Shown here piece after piece: positions 1 through 8,258 of a DNA stretch of 17,223 nt; the stretch's first letter is position 1, and the number at the start of each line of letters is the position of its first letter. The notes under the pieces were generated by a model. The model made no database searches and had not been told where the DNA came from. It saw only the letters and a list, made by a program, of their open reading frames with translations. Both the position numbers and the translations under genes were made by a program. This DNA comes from Gemmatimonadales bacterium UBA2960 (GTDB taxonomy: Bacteria > Gemmatimonadota > Gemmatimonadetes > Longimicrobiales > Gaopeijiaceae), in the NCBI GenBank assembly GCA_002348465.1, contig DEBI01000079.1:4475-21697 (forward strand), given 5' to 3'.

Positions 1-1
1 T

Positions 2-571
2 TATAACGTCGAGAACGCCCTCGCTGCATCCGCTGCGGCCATCGCGGTAGGGGTCTCGCTTGAGTGTGTCGCTCAGAGGCTCGAAGTTGCGCCACAGGTG
101 GCGGGTCGGTTGGAAGCAGTGGTTGCTGAACCATTCGGTGTCTTGATCGACTTTGCGCATACGCCTGCTGCTCTAGAAGGTGCACTAGAGGCTGTCCGCC
201 CACTTACCGAAGGACGCCTGATCGTTCTATTTGGAGCCGGTGGTGATCGAGACCGTTCCAAACGCAGGCGGATGGCTCAAGCGGTCGCTCGTTTAGCAGA
301 CGTTGCAGTTCTAACGTCGGATAATCCACGCACCGAAGATCCGGATCTGATCATAGACGATCTCGTCGAGGGAATAGGGTCCACGGACTTCATCCGGATG
401 ACTGACCGGCGAGATGCTATCAGAAAAGCCCTCGAGGTGGCGCGTCCAGGCGACACGGTCGTGCTAGCAGGGAAGGGGCATGAGACATACCAGGTTGTCG
501 GAAAAGAAAAACAGCCCTTTCTAGAGGCCGATATTGCCAGAGATGCTCTTCGCGAACTGGGGGTTCTCTGA
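2..571 (+). CDS. murE: UDP-MurNAc-tripeptide synthetase (meso-DAP adding), 3' part
   Basis: This is the C-terminal 189 codons of MurE, the cytoplasmic ligase that adds the third stem-peptide residue to UDP-MurNAc-L-Ala-D-Glu using ATP. The reading frame is open from base 2, so the start lies outside the window. Seen in order are YNVENALAA (Mur central-domain end), DFAHTPAAL (usually DYAHTP), GAGGDRDRSKR, TSDNPRTEDP and GKGHETYQ, all standard MurE C-terminal landmarks. The DNPR tetrapeptide (320 to 331) is the known signature of enzymes using meso-diaminopimelate rather than lysine, so the wall is predicted to be DAP-type. The TGA stop shares its last base with the murF ATG (TGATG), pointing to translational coupling. 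Identity is secure; only the N-terminal part is missing. Confidence 0.97.
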   Translation, partial: YNVENALAASAAAIAVGVSLECVAQRLEVAPQVAGRLEAVVAEPFGVLIDFAHTPAALEGALEAVRPLTEGRLIVLFGAGGDRDRSKRRRMAQAVARLADVAVLTSDNPRTEDPDLIIDDLVEGIGSTDFIRMTDRRDAIRKALEVARPGDTVVLAGKGHETYQVVGKEKQPFLEADIARDALRELGVL

Positions 572-1965
572 TGGCTTTCGATTGGAGTGACGTGACCGTT
601 CGAAAGGCCCTTGGGATGCGGACTGATCTGGCTAAGGAAGAACTAGTCTATGAGGGAGTGTCTACAGATTCCCGCACGATATCAGAAGGTGACCTATATG
701 TGGCCCTAGTAGGAGAGCGTTTTGACGGTCACGACTTTGTTGCGGATGCGTTTGCAAGGGGAGCCGTTGGAGCTGTGGTATCCAGACCGGCAGCAGGTGA
801 TCCGGCTGGGACGCTTTATCCAGTAGACGACACCCTTGATGCCCTGGGGCGTCTTGCTGCATGGCGTAGGCAGCGGATCGATGTCCCCGTAGTTGCGATT
901 ACGGGTTCGTCTGGAAAGACAACCACCAAGGAAATGACGAGGGCCGCACTAGCTGAGACCTATCGGGTCCATGCAACGCCTGGGAATCAGAACAATCGTA
1001 TTGGGATGCCGCTGACGATTCTCTCAATGCCTGACGATGTGGAAGCGCTGGTGCTAGAGCTAGGCACCAATCAGCCAGGTGAGATTGAGGCACTGGCTCA
1101 GGTCGCTCGCCCGGATATTGCCGTAATCACAACTGTCGGTAAGAGCCACCTGGAGAAGCTGGAGAGTTTCGAGGGTGTCCTAGCAGAAAAGTTGCAGATC
1201 CTGCGCGGAATAGCTGAAGGTGGCCGGTGCGTGGTGGGTGATGATCCCCCGGTCCTTGCTGAACGCGCCCACGCCCTTTGCTCCTCCGTTCAGGTAGTTG
1301 GGTGGAGTCAGAATGCTGATCAGGACGCCCGTCCAGGGAACGCTGAAGTAGATGTATTTGGACGCTACAGCTTCGAATGGCGAGGACAGAGGGTTACAGC
1401 GCCCACAGCTGGCAAGCATGCTGCTTCAAATGCTCTCATGGCGCTTGCGGTGGCGAGTCTCCTCAACGTGCCGGTCAGGGATGCAGTTCGTGGACTCGGT
1501 TCTTCTAAAGTGGGTTCTTTGCGAGGTGAGTTTCAGCGGATTGGAGACCTCACGGTCATCGTAGACTGTTATAACGCTAATCCACAGAGTGTGCGTGCAT
1601 CTCTAGAAGTGCTTGAAAGTCAGGCTGTCACGGGAGACAAGGTCGCTGTTTTGGGCTCGATGCTGGAACTCGGAAGTTCGGCGACTGAACTGCATGCTGA
1701 GATACTAAAAGATGCAGTAGCTCGGGATGTCGATCTGATCATAGCCACGGGTCACTTTGCTGAAGTAGCGGCTGAGTTGGGATTCAGAGAAGAGCGCGTT
1801 GTTGCAGGTGAAAACTGGGAGGAAATTTACTCAGGACTGGTCGATCGCCTGAATGGCGGTGAGATCATCTTACTCAAGGCTTCGCGGGGCATCGCACTGG
1901 AGCGGATGTTGACCCGACTTGAGGAAGACTTCGGTCGAGAAGGCGCCCGGAAGGTTGGGACCTAA
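571..1965 (+). CDS. murF: UDP-MurNAc-tripeptide--D-Ala-D-Ala ligase MurF
   Basis: MurF adds the D-Ala-D-Ala dipeptide to the UDP-MurNAc-tripeptide, the last cytoplasmic step of the stem peptide. The 464-residue length is normal for the family. Visible motifs are STDSR in the N-terminal substrate-binding domain (about 31 to 35), the ATP P-loop TGSSGKTTTKE (111 to 121), NNRIGMPLT (about 141 to 149), ELGTNQPGEIE (about 163 to 173), DCYNANPQS (332 to 340) and KASRGIALE (about 436 to 444). The common LGDMxELG loop reads LGSMLELG here, a mild substitution. A G-rich stretch at about 559 to 563 lies 7 nt before the ATG and can serve as a ribosome binding site. The start overlaps the murE stop by 1 nt, and the TAA stop overlaps the mraY ATG by 1 nt (TAATG). 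Confidence 0.97.
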   Translation: MAFDWSDVTVRKALGMRTDLAKEELVYEGVSTDSRTISEGDLYVALVGERFDGHDFVADAFARGAVGAVVSRPAAGDPAGTLYPVDDTLDALGRLAAWRRQRIDVPVVAITGSSGKTTTKEMTRAALAETYRVHATPGNQNNRIGMPLTILSMPDDVEALVLELGTNQPGEIEALAQVARPDIAVITTVGKSHLEKLESFEGVLAEKLQILRGIAEGGRCVVGDDPPVLAERAHALCSSVQVVGWSQNADQDARPGNAEVDVFGRYSFEWRGQRVTAPTAGKHAASNALMALAVASLLNVPVRDAVRGLGSSKVGSLRGEFQRIGDLTVIVDCYNANPQSVRASLEVLESQAVTGDKVAVLGSMLELGSSATELHAEILKDAVARDVDLIIATGHFAEVAAELGFREERVVAGENWEEIYSGLVDRLNGGEIILLKASRGIALERMLTRLEEDFGREGARKVGT

Positions 1966-3071
1966 TGCTTGCACACCTGCTTCCAGAACTCTCAGAGCTA
2001 TTCGGCCCGTTCAATGTGTTCGTGTATATCTCTTTTAGGACGGCGGGCGCGGTGGTTACGTCTCTAGTTCTAGCCTTCCTGCTAGGTCCGGTAGTGATTC
2101 GTCGCCTAAAGCTGATGAATGTTGGTCAGGTTGTGCGGGAGATAGGTCCGGAGACTCATCTGGCGAAGTCGGGTACTCCCACGATGGGTGGAGTTATCAT
2201 CATCCTCGCCACCACCATCTCAACCCTTCTCTGGGCTCGGTTAGACAACGCGTACACGATTGTTGCTCTTGTCTCGCTGCTCTGGATGGGTGCGATAGGA
2301 TTTCTTGACGACTACCTCAAAGTCGTCCAAGGTCAGACTCGAGGTTTAATAGCCCAATACAAGATGATCGGCCAATGGAGCTTCGGGCTAGCGCTTGGCA
2401 CCTACCTTATTTGGAATCCGATCTCGGGACACCCGACCACGTGGACCGCCGTTCCATTTTTTGCGGATGTGGCAGCAGTCTTCTCAGTTCCTGTATTCAT
2501 CGTGTTTACTGGTGTTGTAGTATCAGGATCGTCGAACGCTGTGAATCTGACTGATGGGCTAGACGGTTTAGCCGCTGGCCTAATCGCGATCGCGTCAGCG
2601 ACGATCGGAATTTTTGCTTACGTCGCGGGTCGGGTAGACACCTCACAGTACCTCGGATTCTTCTATCTGCCCGGTGCGGGAGAGTTGACCATTTTCGCCC
2701 TCGCACTATCTGGAGCGGCACTGGGCTTCTTGTGGTTTAACGCTCCTCCCGCAGAGGTCTTTATGGGGGATACTGGGTCTCTCGCACTTGGAGGAGCACT
2801 CGGGGTCATGGCCATTCTCCTAAAGGCTGAATTCCTACTGGTAATCGTCGGTGGCGTGTTCGTACTGGAGACCCTGTCAGTGATTGTGCAGAGGGGGTGG
2901 TTCAAATACACGAAGTGGCGGTTCGGTTCGGGCAGGCGCGTGTTCAGGATGGCCCCCGTCCATCACCACTTCGAGAAGCTTGGTTGGTCTGAAACCACGG
3001 TCGTTATCCGCTTTTGGATTGTAGGCGTCCTTTTCGCGATGCTTGCGTTCAGCACGCTGAAGATCCGGTGA
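1965..3071 (+). CDS. mraY: Phospho-MurNAc-pentapeptide-transferase MraY
   Basis: This integral membrane enzyme transfers phospho-MurNAc-pentapeptide from UDP to undecaprenyl phosphate, making lipid I on the cytoplasmic face of the inner membrane. The 368-residue protein is rich in hydrophobic segments, consistent with the ten-helix family fold. Diagnostic motifs are GTPTMGG (about 70 to 76), the aspartate pair in FLDDYLK (D115, D116), NAVNLTDGLDG (191 to 201), FMGDTGS (D269) and the histidine cluster APVHHHFEKLGW (about 330 to 341). All expected catalytic and Mg-binding positions are present. GGAAGG at 1949 to 1954 is 10 nt before the ATG. The gene starts inside the murF stop and is followed by a 43-nt gap before murD. 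Confidence 0.97.
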   Translation: MLAHLLPELSELFGPFNVFVYISFRTAGAVVTSLVLAFLLGPVVIRRLKLMNVGQVVREIGPETHLAKSGTPTMGGVIIILATTISTLLWARLDNAYTIVALVSLLWMGAIGFLDDYLKVVQGQTRGLIAQYKMIGQWSFGLALGTYLIWNPISGHPTTWTAVPFFADVAAVFSVPVFIVFTGVVVSGSSNAVNLTDGLDGLAAGLIAIASATIGIFAYVAGRVDTSQYLGFFYLPGAGELTIFALALSGAALGFLWFNAPPAEVFMGDTGSLALGGALGVMAILLKAEFLLVIVGGVFVLETLSVIVQRGWFKYTKWRFGSGRRVFRMAPVHHHFEKLGWSETTVVIRFWIVGVLFAMLAFSTLKIR

Positions 3072-3114
3072 GTAGACCTACTCGAGTGGTGCGATCTGGA
3101 GATGATGTGGTTTG

Positions 3115-4524
3115 ATGGATTTGTCTGGAATGAGTGTGGCTGTCATTGGCCTGGGTGTGAGCGGAGTCGCCGCCGCACGCTTAGCCGCTGAAAAAGGAGG
3201 AGAAGTATATGTCTCGGATTCTCGCACGGAGGATGCAGTTGCAACTCGTGGAGCCGACCTCGGAGATGGAATCGAGGTCGACTTGGGAAGGCACGACATC
3301 GAACGAATGGTCGATGCCGACTTCGTCGTTGCGAGCCCAGGTATCCTACCGAGTTCCCCAGTGCTCCAGGGCCTCAAAAGACGGGGAGTTAAGTGGATAT
3401 CAGAGCCTGAATTTGCCTCACGGTTCCTCGATGCATCACTGATTGGGATAACCGGCACAAATGGCAAGACAACAACAACATTGCTAGTGAACCATCTACT
3501 TCATGCGTCCGGTGTTACGTCAGCCGCTGGGGGCAACGTCGGCGGTGGACTTGCTCCTGCTGCGTCAGATCTCGCCCGGCTCAAGGAGAGACCAGAGTGG
3601 GTCGTGCTCGAGATGAGCTCGTTTCAACTGTCAGGGGTGGAAACGTTCCATCCCGATATCGGAGTGATAACGAACCTCTCAGCAGATCACCTAGATCGAT
3701 ACAGGTCAATCGATGAGTACTATAGCGATAAGTCGAAGCTATTTGAGAATGCTACCGAACAGAGCGTTTGGGTTTTCCCGGCAGATGATGATGAAGTGCG
3801 AAGGCTTTCCGATGGTGTTCCCGGTCGCCGGTATACGTTCGGATGCGGCACTGACAGCAGTGCTTTCCTGAGTGAAGGGCAACTGATACTGAACCTAGAG
3901 GGAGATATCGAGCCGGTCCTGCAGCGCGATGAATTACCTCTTATCGGAGCTCATAACGTTACGAATGCTCTGGCTGCTGCGCTGACGGCTCGACTTGCTG
4001 GTGCTGGCTCAGGAGGTGTCATGGCAGGACTCGGTTCTGCGCGTGCGCTCCCACATCGTTTAGAGCCTGTAGCAGATCGCGCCGGTGTCCTCTGGATCAA
4101 TGACTCAAAGGCTACAAATGTTGCAGCGACTCGTAGTGCTCTCTCTAGTCTAGATCGCTCGGTTATTCTTCTCCTAGGTGGCAAAGATAAAGGTGAAGAC
4201 TTTGCGCAGCTTGCCGAGGCCATGCGTGGTCGCGCGCGTATCGTAGTCGGTTATGGTGCCGCAGGTTCTAGGGCGATCAATGAACTGAGCGAAGCCCTCC
4301 GTGTTGGCAGTAATGAAGAGGAGGAGTCTATTGGAGGACCCCGCGCCAGCCCTTCGTTGCGGCTGGTCGAAGGATCACTCGAAGATGTCGTAGTGAGTGC
4401 ACGTAACTGGGCCGAGTCAGGTGATGTAGTACTTCTCTCACCAGCTTGCTCTAGCTTCGACATGTACGAGAACTACGAGCACAGAGGCCAGCACTTCACA
4501 CTTCTCGCGAGGGCTGAAGTGTGA
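3115..4524 (+). CDS. murD: UDP-MurNAc-L-alanine--D-glutamate ligase MurD
   Basis: MurD adds D-glutamate to UDP-MurNAc-L-Ala in the cytoplasm. The N-terminal Rossmann-like domain begins with VAVIGLGVSGVAAA, followed by the P-loop GITGTNGKTTTT (about 111 to 122), GGNVGGGL, EMSSFQLSG, NLSADHLDRY, GAHNVTNALAA, LPHRLE, INDSKATN, LLGGKDKG and LSPACSSFDMYENYEHRG, the complete MurD motif set. The ATG at 3115 is chosen; a TTG immediately upstream at 3112 would add one residue and sits slightly better relative to GGAG at 3098 to 3101 (10 nt instead of 13 nt), so the start is uncertain by one codon. About 469 residues is near family length. The stop overlaps the ftsW start by 4 nt (GTGA). Confidence 0.96.
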   Translation: MDLSGMSVAVIGLGVSGVAAARLAAEKGGEVYVSDSRTEDAVATRGADLGDGIEVDLGRHDIERMVDADFVVASPGILPSSPVLQGLKRRGVKWISEPEFASRFLDASLIGITGTNGKTTTTLLVNHLLHASGVTSAAGGNVGGGLAPAASDLARLKERPEWVVLEMSSFQLSGVETFHPDIGVITNLSADHLDRYRSIDEYYSDKSKLFENATEQSVWVFPADDDEVRRLSDGVPGRRYTFGCGTDSSAFLSEGQLILNLEGDIEPVLQRDELPLIGAHNVTNALAAALTARLAGAGSGGVMAGLGSARALPHRLEPVADRAGVLWINDSKATNVAATRSALSSLDRSVILLLGGKDKGEDFAQLAEAMRGRARIVVGYGAAGSRAINELSEALRVGSNEEEESIGGPRASPSLRLVEGSLEDVVVSARNWAESGDVVLLSPACSSFDMYENYEHRGQHFTLLARAEV

Positions 4525-5699
4525 GCATCATTCGGCCATTGGACATAGCTCCCGTTGGACCAGCTCGCCTTCCTGACTCAGGTTTGGGGCAGGGCTGGGA
4601 AGCTGCCGCGGTGTTCGGCCTCACACTGCTTGTACTGGCATTCGGATTAGTCACCCTATACAGCGCGTCTTCGGTTTATGCGATTAACCAAGGCTTGTCG
4701 GACACCTTCTACGTCACCCGACAAGGGGTGGGAGCGCTCGTCGGACTCGCTGGTCTCATGTTCTGCGCCTGGATGCCTTACCGCCATTGGGCAGCCTTAG
4801 CATGGCCTCTGATAGCGTTAAGTGTCCTGATGCTTTTGCTCTGCGTACTTCCTTGGACTCATGGGATCGCACCGGAGATCAATGGAGCTCGTCGGTGGCT
4901 TCGAGTAGGTGTGACCATTCAGCCGTCCGAGGTAGCTAAAGTGGCCATCATTGTCTGGTCAGCCACTATGGCTGTTAAGAAGGCCCCGTACTTTCAGTCC
5001 CTTAGACGCGGCCTTGGGCCGTTCCTTGCGGTTTGGGCTCTCGTTATCGGACTCGTAACGGCGGCACCTGACCTATCTACAGCGATCGTTATTGCGGCGC
5101 TTGGTGTCCTAATTGTATTCGCTGCCGGAGCTCGGGTCTCGCACTTCGTTTTCCTAGGGGCTCTTGTTTCACCGGCACTGTACTTTCTTCTCTTCGCCAG
5201 TTATCGCCGTCAGAGGCTCGAGGTTTTTCTGCAACAACTCTCGGACCCAACCGGAGCTGGTTACCAGGTACTGCAGTCACTGATCGGTTTCGGATCTGGC
5301 GGTGTGACTGGTGTAGGCTTTGGCGAGGGTCGGCAGAAGCACGGTTTTCTTCCGGAAGCTCACAACGACTTCATCTTCGCAATGATTGGAGAAGAGTGGG
5401 GCTTTTTAGGAATCACTGTTGTCGTTGTTTTTTACGTCGCCTTGGTCGTGATCGGATTTCGGATTGCCAGCAGGGCTCCGGATATGTTTGGAGGGCTGCT
5501 GGCGATCGGATGTACCAGTCTCATAGCAGTGCAGGCCATGCTCCATATGTCGGTGGGGCTGGCTCTTGCTCCCGCGACTGGACTTGCTTTGCCGCTGATC
5601 TCCTACGGGCGTTCGAACCTGATCGTTACTCTCGTGGCAATAGGAATCCTGATTTCGGTAGCGCGAACCACCTCCGGTGGCAGGCAAGCCCATGCTTGA
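4521..5699 (+). CDS. ftsW: SEDS-family septal peptidoglycan polymerase FtsW
   Basis: FtsW is the SEDS glycosyltransferase that polymerises lipid II at the division septum, working with a class B transpeptidase (FtsI). The 392-residue protein has many hydrophobic segments. Family landmarks are LYSASS (about 47 to 52), NGARRWLRVG with IQPSE (121 to 137), APDLSTA, GYQVLQSLIGFGSGG and PEAHNDFIFAMIGEEWGFLG, the last carrying the aspartate (D283) matching the residue shown to be essential in RodA/FtsW. The usual SYGGSS motif reads SYGRSN here (361 to 366, bases 5601 to 5618). The GTG start at 4521 follows GAGGG (4509 to 4513) by 7 nt. The gene sits between murD and murG as in most dcw clusters, which favours FtsW over RodA. 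Confidence 0.95.
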   Translation: MSIIRPLDIAPVGPARLPDSGLGQGWEAAAVFGLTLLVLAFGLVTLYSASSVYAINQGLSDTFYVTRQGVGALVGLAGLMFCAWMPYRHWAALAWPLIALSVLMLLLCVLPWTHGIAPEINGARRWLRVGVTIQPSEVAKVAIIVWSATMAVKKAPYFQSLRRGLGPFLAVWALVIGLVTAAPDLSTAIVIAALGVLIVFAAGARVSHFVFLGALVSPALYFLLFASYRRQRLEVFLQQLSDPTGAGYQVLQSLIGFGSGGVTGVGFGEGRQKHGFLPEAHNDFIFAMIGEEWGFLGITVVVVFYVALVVIGFRIASRAPDMFGGLLAIGCTSLIAVQAMLHMSVGLALAPATGLALPLISYGRSNLIVTLVAIGILISVARTTSGGRQAHA

Positions 5700-6849
5700 T
5701 ACGTTGAGAATGCGGGGCCCACTTGTAGTTGTCTCGGGAGGTGGGACGGGCGGGCATCTCTATCCAGCACTAGCGATAGCGGATGCACTCAGAGAAGTGC
5801 GGCCAGACGTACATATCACCTTCGTCGGTGCCAGGCGCGGCCTTGAAGCGAGAGTCCTGCCAGAAAGGGCGGAAGACCATTTATTACTGCCGATAAGCGG
5901 TTTCAATCGTGGTCGTGCAATGAGTCTGTTCCCAGCACTCGTCGGGCTCCTTGTGGGACTCGTCCGTGTCATTGACTTCTTCAGGCGCTACCACCCCGAG
6001 GTTGTAGTAGTGACCGGTGGTTATGCCGGAGCTCCCGCAGGAATAGCAGCGGGTCTTATGGGTGTCCCCCTAGTGCTCCAAGAGCAGAACTCCGTGCCTG
6101 GTATTGTCACGAAGCTCCTTACAAAAGTTGCTACTCGTGTACACGTCGCGTATCCGGAAGTTGTTCAGCGTCTGCCGCTTAGCGCAGGGCGTTGCGTTGT
6201 CAGCGGAAATCCAGTGCGGTCTCGATCGGGTTTGGGGCGGAACGAAGCGCGGCGCGCGTTCGGTATCCCTGAGCACGTAACCTTGGCTTTCGTGACCGGT
6301 GGCAGCCAGGGTTCCTCGGCTCTCAACGAAGTCTTCACAGCCTACGTGGCCGGTGTTTCCCGTGGCGACATCAAACGGCCTGAGAAGCTTCACCTCCTCT
6401 GGTCGACTGGTAGCGGACACTTCGCAGGCGTTCTTAGGAGTTTCGGCGTGCGTGGCGTTCCTAGGTGGGTCCACGCTCTGCCCTATATCGAAGACATGCC
6501 GGGTGCGCTTGTCGCGGCGGATCTCGCTGTGAGCCGTGCTGGCGCGATGACGATCGCGGAGTTCCTGAACCATGGTCTTCCTGCCGTACTGGTGCCTCTG
6601 CCCACCGCAACGGAAAACCATCAAGAGCATAATGCGCGCGCCCTGGAAGATGCAGGAGCAGCTCGGGTCGTTCCTCAAAGGGAATTGTCTCCCAGTCGGC
6701 TAGCGGAAGAGATCGCTTCGATGGCTATGGATCCTCTTAGCCTAGAGCAAATGGGCATGCGCGCCTCAGAGCGTGCGTATCCGAGGGCAACACAGGAGAT
6801 CGCTGATGACGTCACAACGATGCTGTCCCCGATAAGGAGCGCCGCTTGA
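5692..6849 (+). CDS. murG: UDP-GlcNAc:lipid I GlcNAc transferase MurG
   Basis: MurG is a peripheral GT28-type glycosyltransferase that converts lipid I to lipid II at the inner membrane. Visible are the glycine loop SGGGTGGHLYPALA (about 15 to 28), FVGARRGLE, VTGGYAGAPAG, QEQNSVPG, SGNPVR, VTGGSQGSSALNE, PYIEDMPG, SRAGAMTIAEF and the donor-site segment LPTATENHQEHNA. The ATG at 5692 gives 385 residues with a short leader before the glycine loop and overlaps the ftsW stop by 8 nt. A GTG at 5677 would add five residues but has no visible ribosome binding site. The stop overlaps the murC TTG start by 4 nt. Assignment is secure; the exact start is moderately sure. Confidence 0.96.
   Translation: MLDTLRMRGPLVVVSGGGTGGHLYPALAIADALREVRPDVHITFVGARRGLEARVLPERAEDHLLLPISGFNRGRAMSLFPALVGLLVGLVRVIDFFRRYHPEVVVVTGGYAGAPAGIAAGLMGVPLVLQEQNSVPGIVTKLLTKVATRVHVAYPEVVQRLPLSAGRCVVSGNPVRSRSGLGRNEARRAFGIPEHVTLAFVTGGSQGSSALNEVFTAYVAGVSRGDIKRPEKLHLLWSTGSGHFAGVLRSFGVRGVPRWVHALPYIEDMPGALVAADLAVSRAGAMTIAEFLNHGLPAVLVPLPTATENHQEHNARALEDAGAARVVPQRELSPSRLAEEIASMAMDPLSLEQMGMRASERAYPRATQEIADDVTTMLSPIRSAA
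6834..6839 (+). promoter_or_regulatory. Ribosome binding site supporting the TTG start of murC
   Basis: AAGGAG lies 6 nt upstream of the TTG at 6846, inside the 3' end of murG. It is among the best Shine-Dalgarno matches in the window and supports a TTG start for murC. Confidence 0.75.
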
Positions 6850-8258
6850 CCGAGCAGCCTGACCTCAGGGCACTTTGTGCCGGTGGGATAGTCCATTTCA
6901 TGGGCATAGGCGGAGCAGGTATGTACCCTCTCGCTGAATTGTTCTTGCGCAGCGGCGGCATGGTTACTGGGTGCGACTTGAAGGGAAGTGTCGCTCTCCG
7001 TGATTTAGAAGCGCTGGGGGCAAGGGTGTTTGTTGGACACGATGAAGCACATATCGCTGACGCTGCAGCTCTCGTGATGACCGCTGCAGTTCCCGAAGAC
7101 CATCCTGAGGTGCTCGCAGCAAAACGAGCGGGGATCATCGTAATGAAGCGCTCTGAGGCGCTCGGAATGTGGGTGGCTTCGGGAAGAGTTATTGGAATAG
7201 CCGGTACGCATGGGAAGACGACAACTACCGCTATGGCTACGGAAATCTTGGCTGCGGCGGGAATGGACCCCACTGGACTGGTTGGTGGCCGAGTGAACGA
7301 CTGGGATGGAAATCTGCGGTACGGGACGGGAGATGTTTTTGTAGTGGAAGCCGATGAATACGACCGTTCCTTTCTAACGCTCTCCCCAGACATTGCGATA
7401 ATCACAAACGTGGAGGCGGATCATCTTGATATCTATGGTGACCTTGACGGAGTCCGAAGCGCCTTCTTGGAGTTTGTGGAAGGAGTACGGGGTGGCGGCC
7501 GGGTCGTCGTCTGTGCCGACGATCATGGGGCTTCGTCGCTGCTCCCCGCGATAGGACCAAGCAGCTATACGTATGGAACTTCGGCCGGTTCAATGCTACG
7601 CGCGACGGATATCAGTGTTACCGAGGGCGTATCGTTTGCGAGACTTTGGGAGGATGGGAAAGGTGTTGGAGAGCTCAAACTCAAGATGGGCGGCCGTCAC
7701 AATCTCTTGAACGCACTCGGTGCCGCAGCTGCCGCTAGGGCCTTGGGTGCTGAATGGGGTGACATCAAGACGGGACTTTCCAATTTCCGTGGGGTTGAGC
7801 GTCGCTTCCAGCTTGTTGGAGAGGTAAACGGAGTTGTTGTCATCGATGACTACGCTCACCATCCCACTGAGCTTGCTGCTGCGCTGCGTGCAGCACGAAA
7901 TATGTATGAAGGTCGTCGCTTGGTTGCGGTCTTTCAGCCTCATCTCTATTCGCGCACTCGAGATTTCGCCCGCGAGTTCGGCGAGGCACTCGCAGTGGCT
8001 GACAAGGTTTGGCTTACGGACATATTCCCGGCACGCGAAGCCCCGATCCCGGGGGTAGACGGATACACTCTTGTATCAGCCGTTATTGAGGCAGGTGTAG
8101 GCGACGACTTGTGCTATGTGGAGTCACTCGACGCCTTGGCCGCTCAAGTGGCTGCCGATACGCGGGAGGGTGATGTAGTGATGACACTCGGTGCTGGGTC
8201 CATTGAGTTCACTGGAACAGAGCTTATCCAACTTTTGGAGGTGCCTGCCTATGCCTAA
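6846..8258 (+). CDS. murC: UDP-MurNAc--L-alanine ligase MurC
   Basis: MurC attaches the first stem-peptide residue, L-alanine, to UDP-MurNAc with ATP. The 470-residue protein starts at a TTG with an AAGGAG site 6 nt upstream, giving the expected N-terminus with HFMGIGGAGM in the UDP-binding domain (about 17 to 26). Further motifs are the P-loop GIAGTHGKTTTT (117 to 128), EADEYDRSFLTLSP (about 168 to 181), NVEADHLDIYG, GRHNLLNALGA, FRGVERRF, DDYAHHPTE, FQPHLYSRT and DIFPAREAP. The YAHHPTE and HLYSRT segments separate MurC from MurD/E/F. The EADEYDRSFL version of the central motif is one I associate with Bacteroidota and relatives. The stop overlaps ftsQ by 8 nt. No ddl or murB follows. Confidence 0.97.
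   Translation: MTEQPDLRALCAGGIVHFMGIGGAGMYPLAELFLRSGGMVTGCDLKGSVALRDLEALGARVFVGHDEAHIADAAALVMTAAVPEDHPEVLAAKRAGIIVMKRSEALGMWVASGRVIGIAGTHGKTTTTAMATEILAAAGMDPTGLVGGRVNDWDGNLRYGTGDVFVVEADEYDRSFLTLSPDIAIITNVEADHLDIYGDLDGVRSAFLEFVEGVRGGGRVVVCADDHGASSLLPAIGPSSYTYGTSAGSMLRATDISVTEGVSFARLWEDGKGVGELKLKMGGRHNLLNALGAAAAARALGAEWGDIKTGLSNFRGVERRFQLVGEVNGVVVIDDYAHHPTELAAALRAARNMYEGRRLVAVFQPHLYSRTRDFAREFGEALAVADKVWLTDIFPAREAPIPGVDGYTLVSAVIEAGVGDDLCYVESLDALAAQVAADTREGDVVMTLGAGSIEFTGTELIQLLEVPAYA
8237..8241 (+). promoter_or_regulatory. Ribosome binding site fixing the ftsQ start
   Basis: GGAGG ends 9 nt before the ATG at 8251, inside the murC coding region. It supports ATG 8251 over an in-frame alternative 60 nt upstream at 8191, which would overlap murC more deeply. 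Confidence 0.7.

Noticed and set aside
3072..3114. mraY-murD gap as a possible regulatory element or promoter
   Set aside because: Only 43 nt with no convincing promoter or hairpin; it seems to hold just the murD ribosome binding region.
6070..6678. 202-codon open frame on the - strand inside murG
   Set aside because: It is fully antisense to a motif-complete murG, has no recognisable domain, and is best read as a by-product of the codon pattern on the coding strand.
5692..6849. MurG SRAGAMTIAE (Met where Ser is common) as a possible loss of function
   Set aside because: All donor- and acceptor-site motifs are otherwise intact, so this is ordinary family variation.
6812..7405. 197-codon open frame on the - strand across the murG/murC junction
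   Set aside because: Its low-complexity Ser/Ala/Pro-rich product is typical of the antisense of a GC-rich gene, and the + strand genes here are certain.
8191..8250. Upstream start for ftsQ that would add 20 residues
   Set aside because: The extra residues lie wholly within murC and look like frame-shifted murC. GGAGG at 8237 to 8241 fits ATG 8251.
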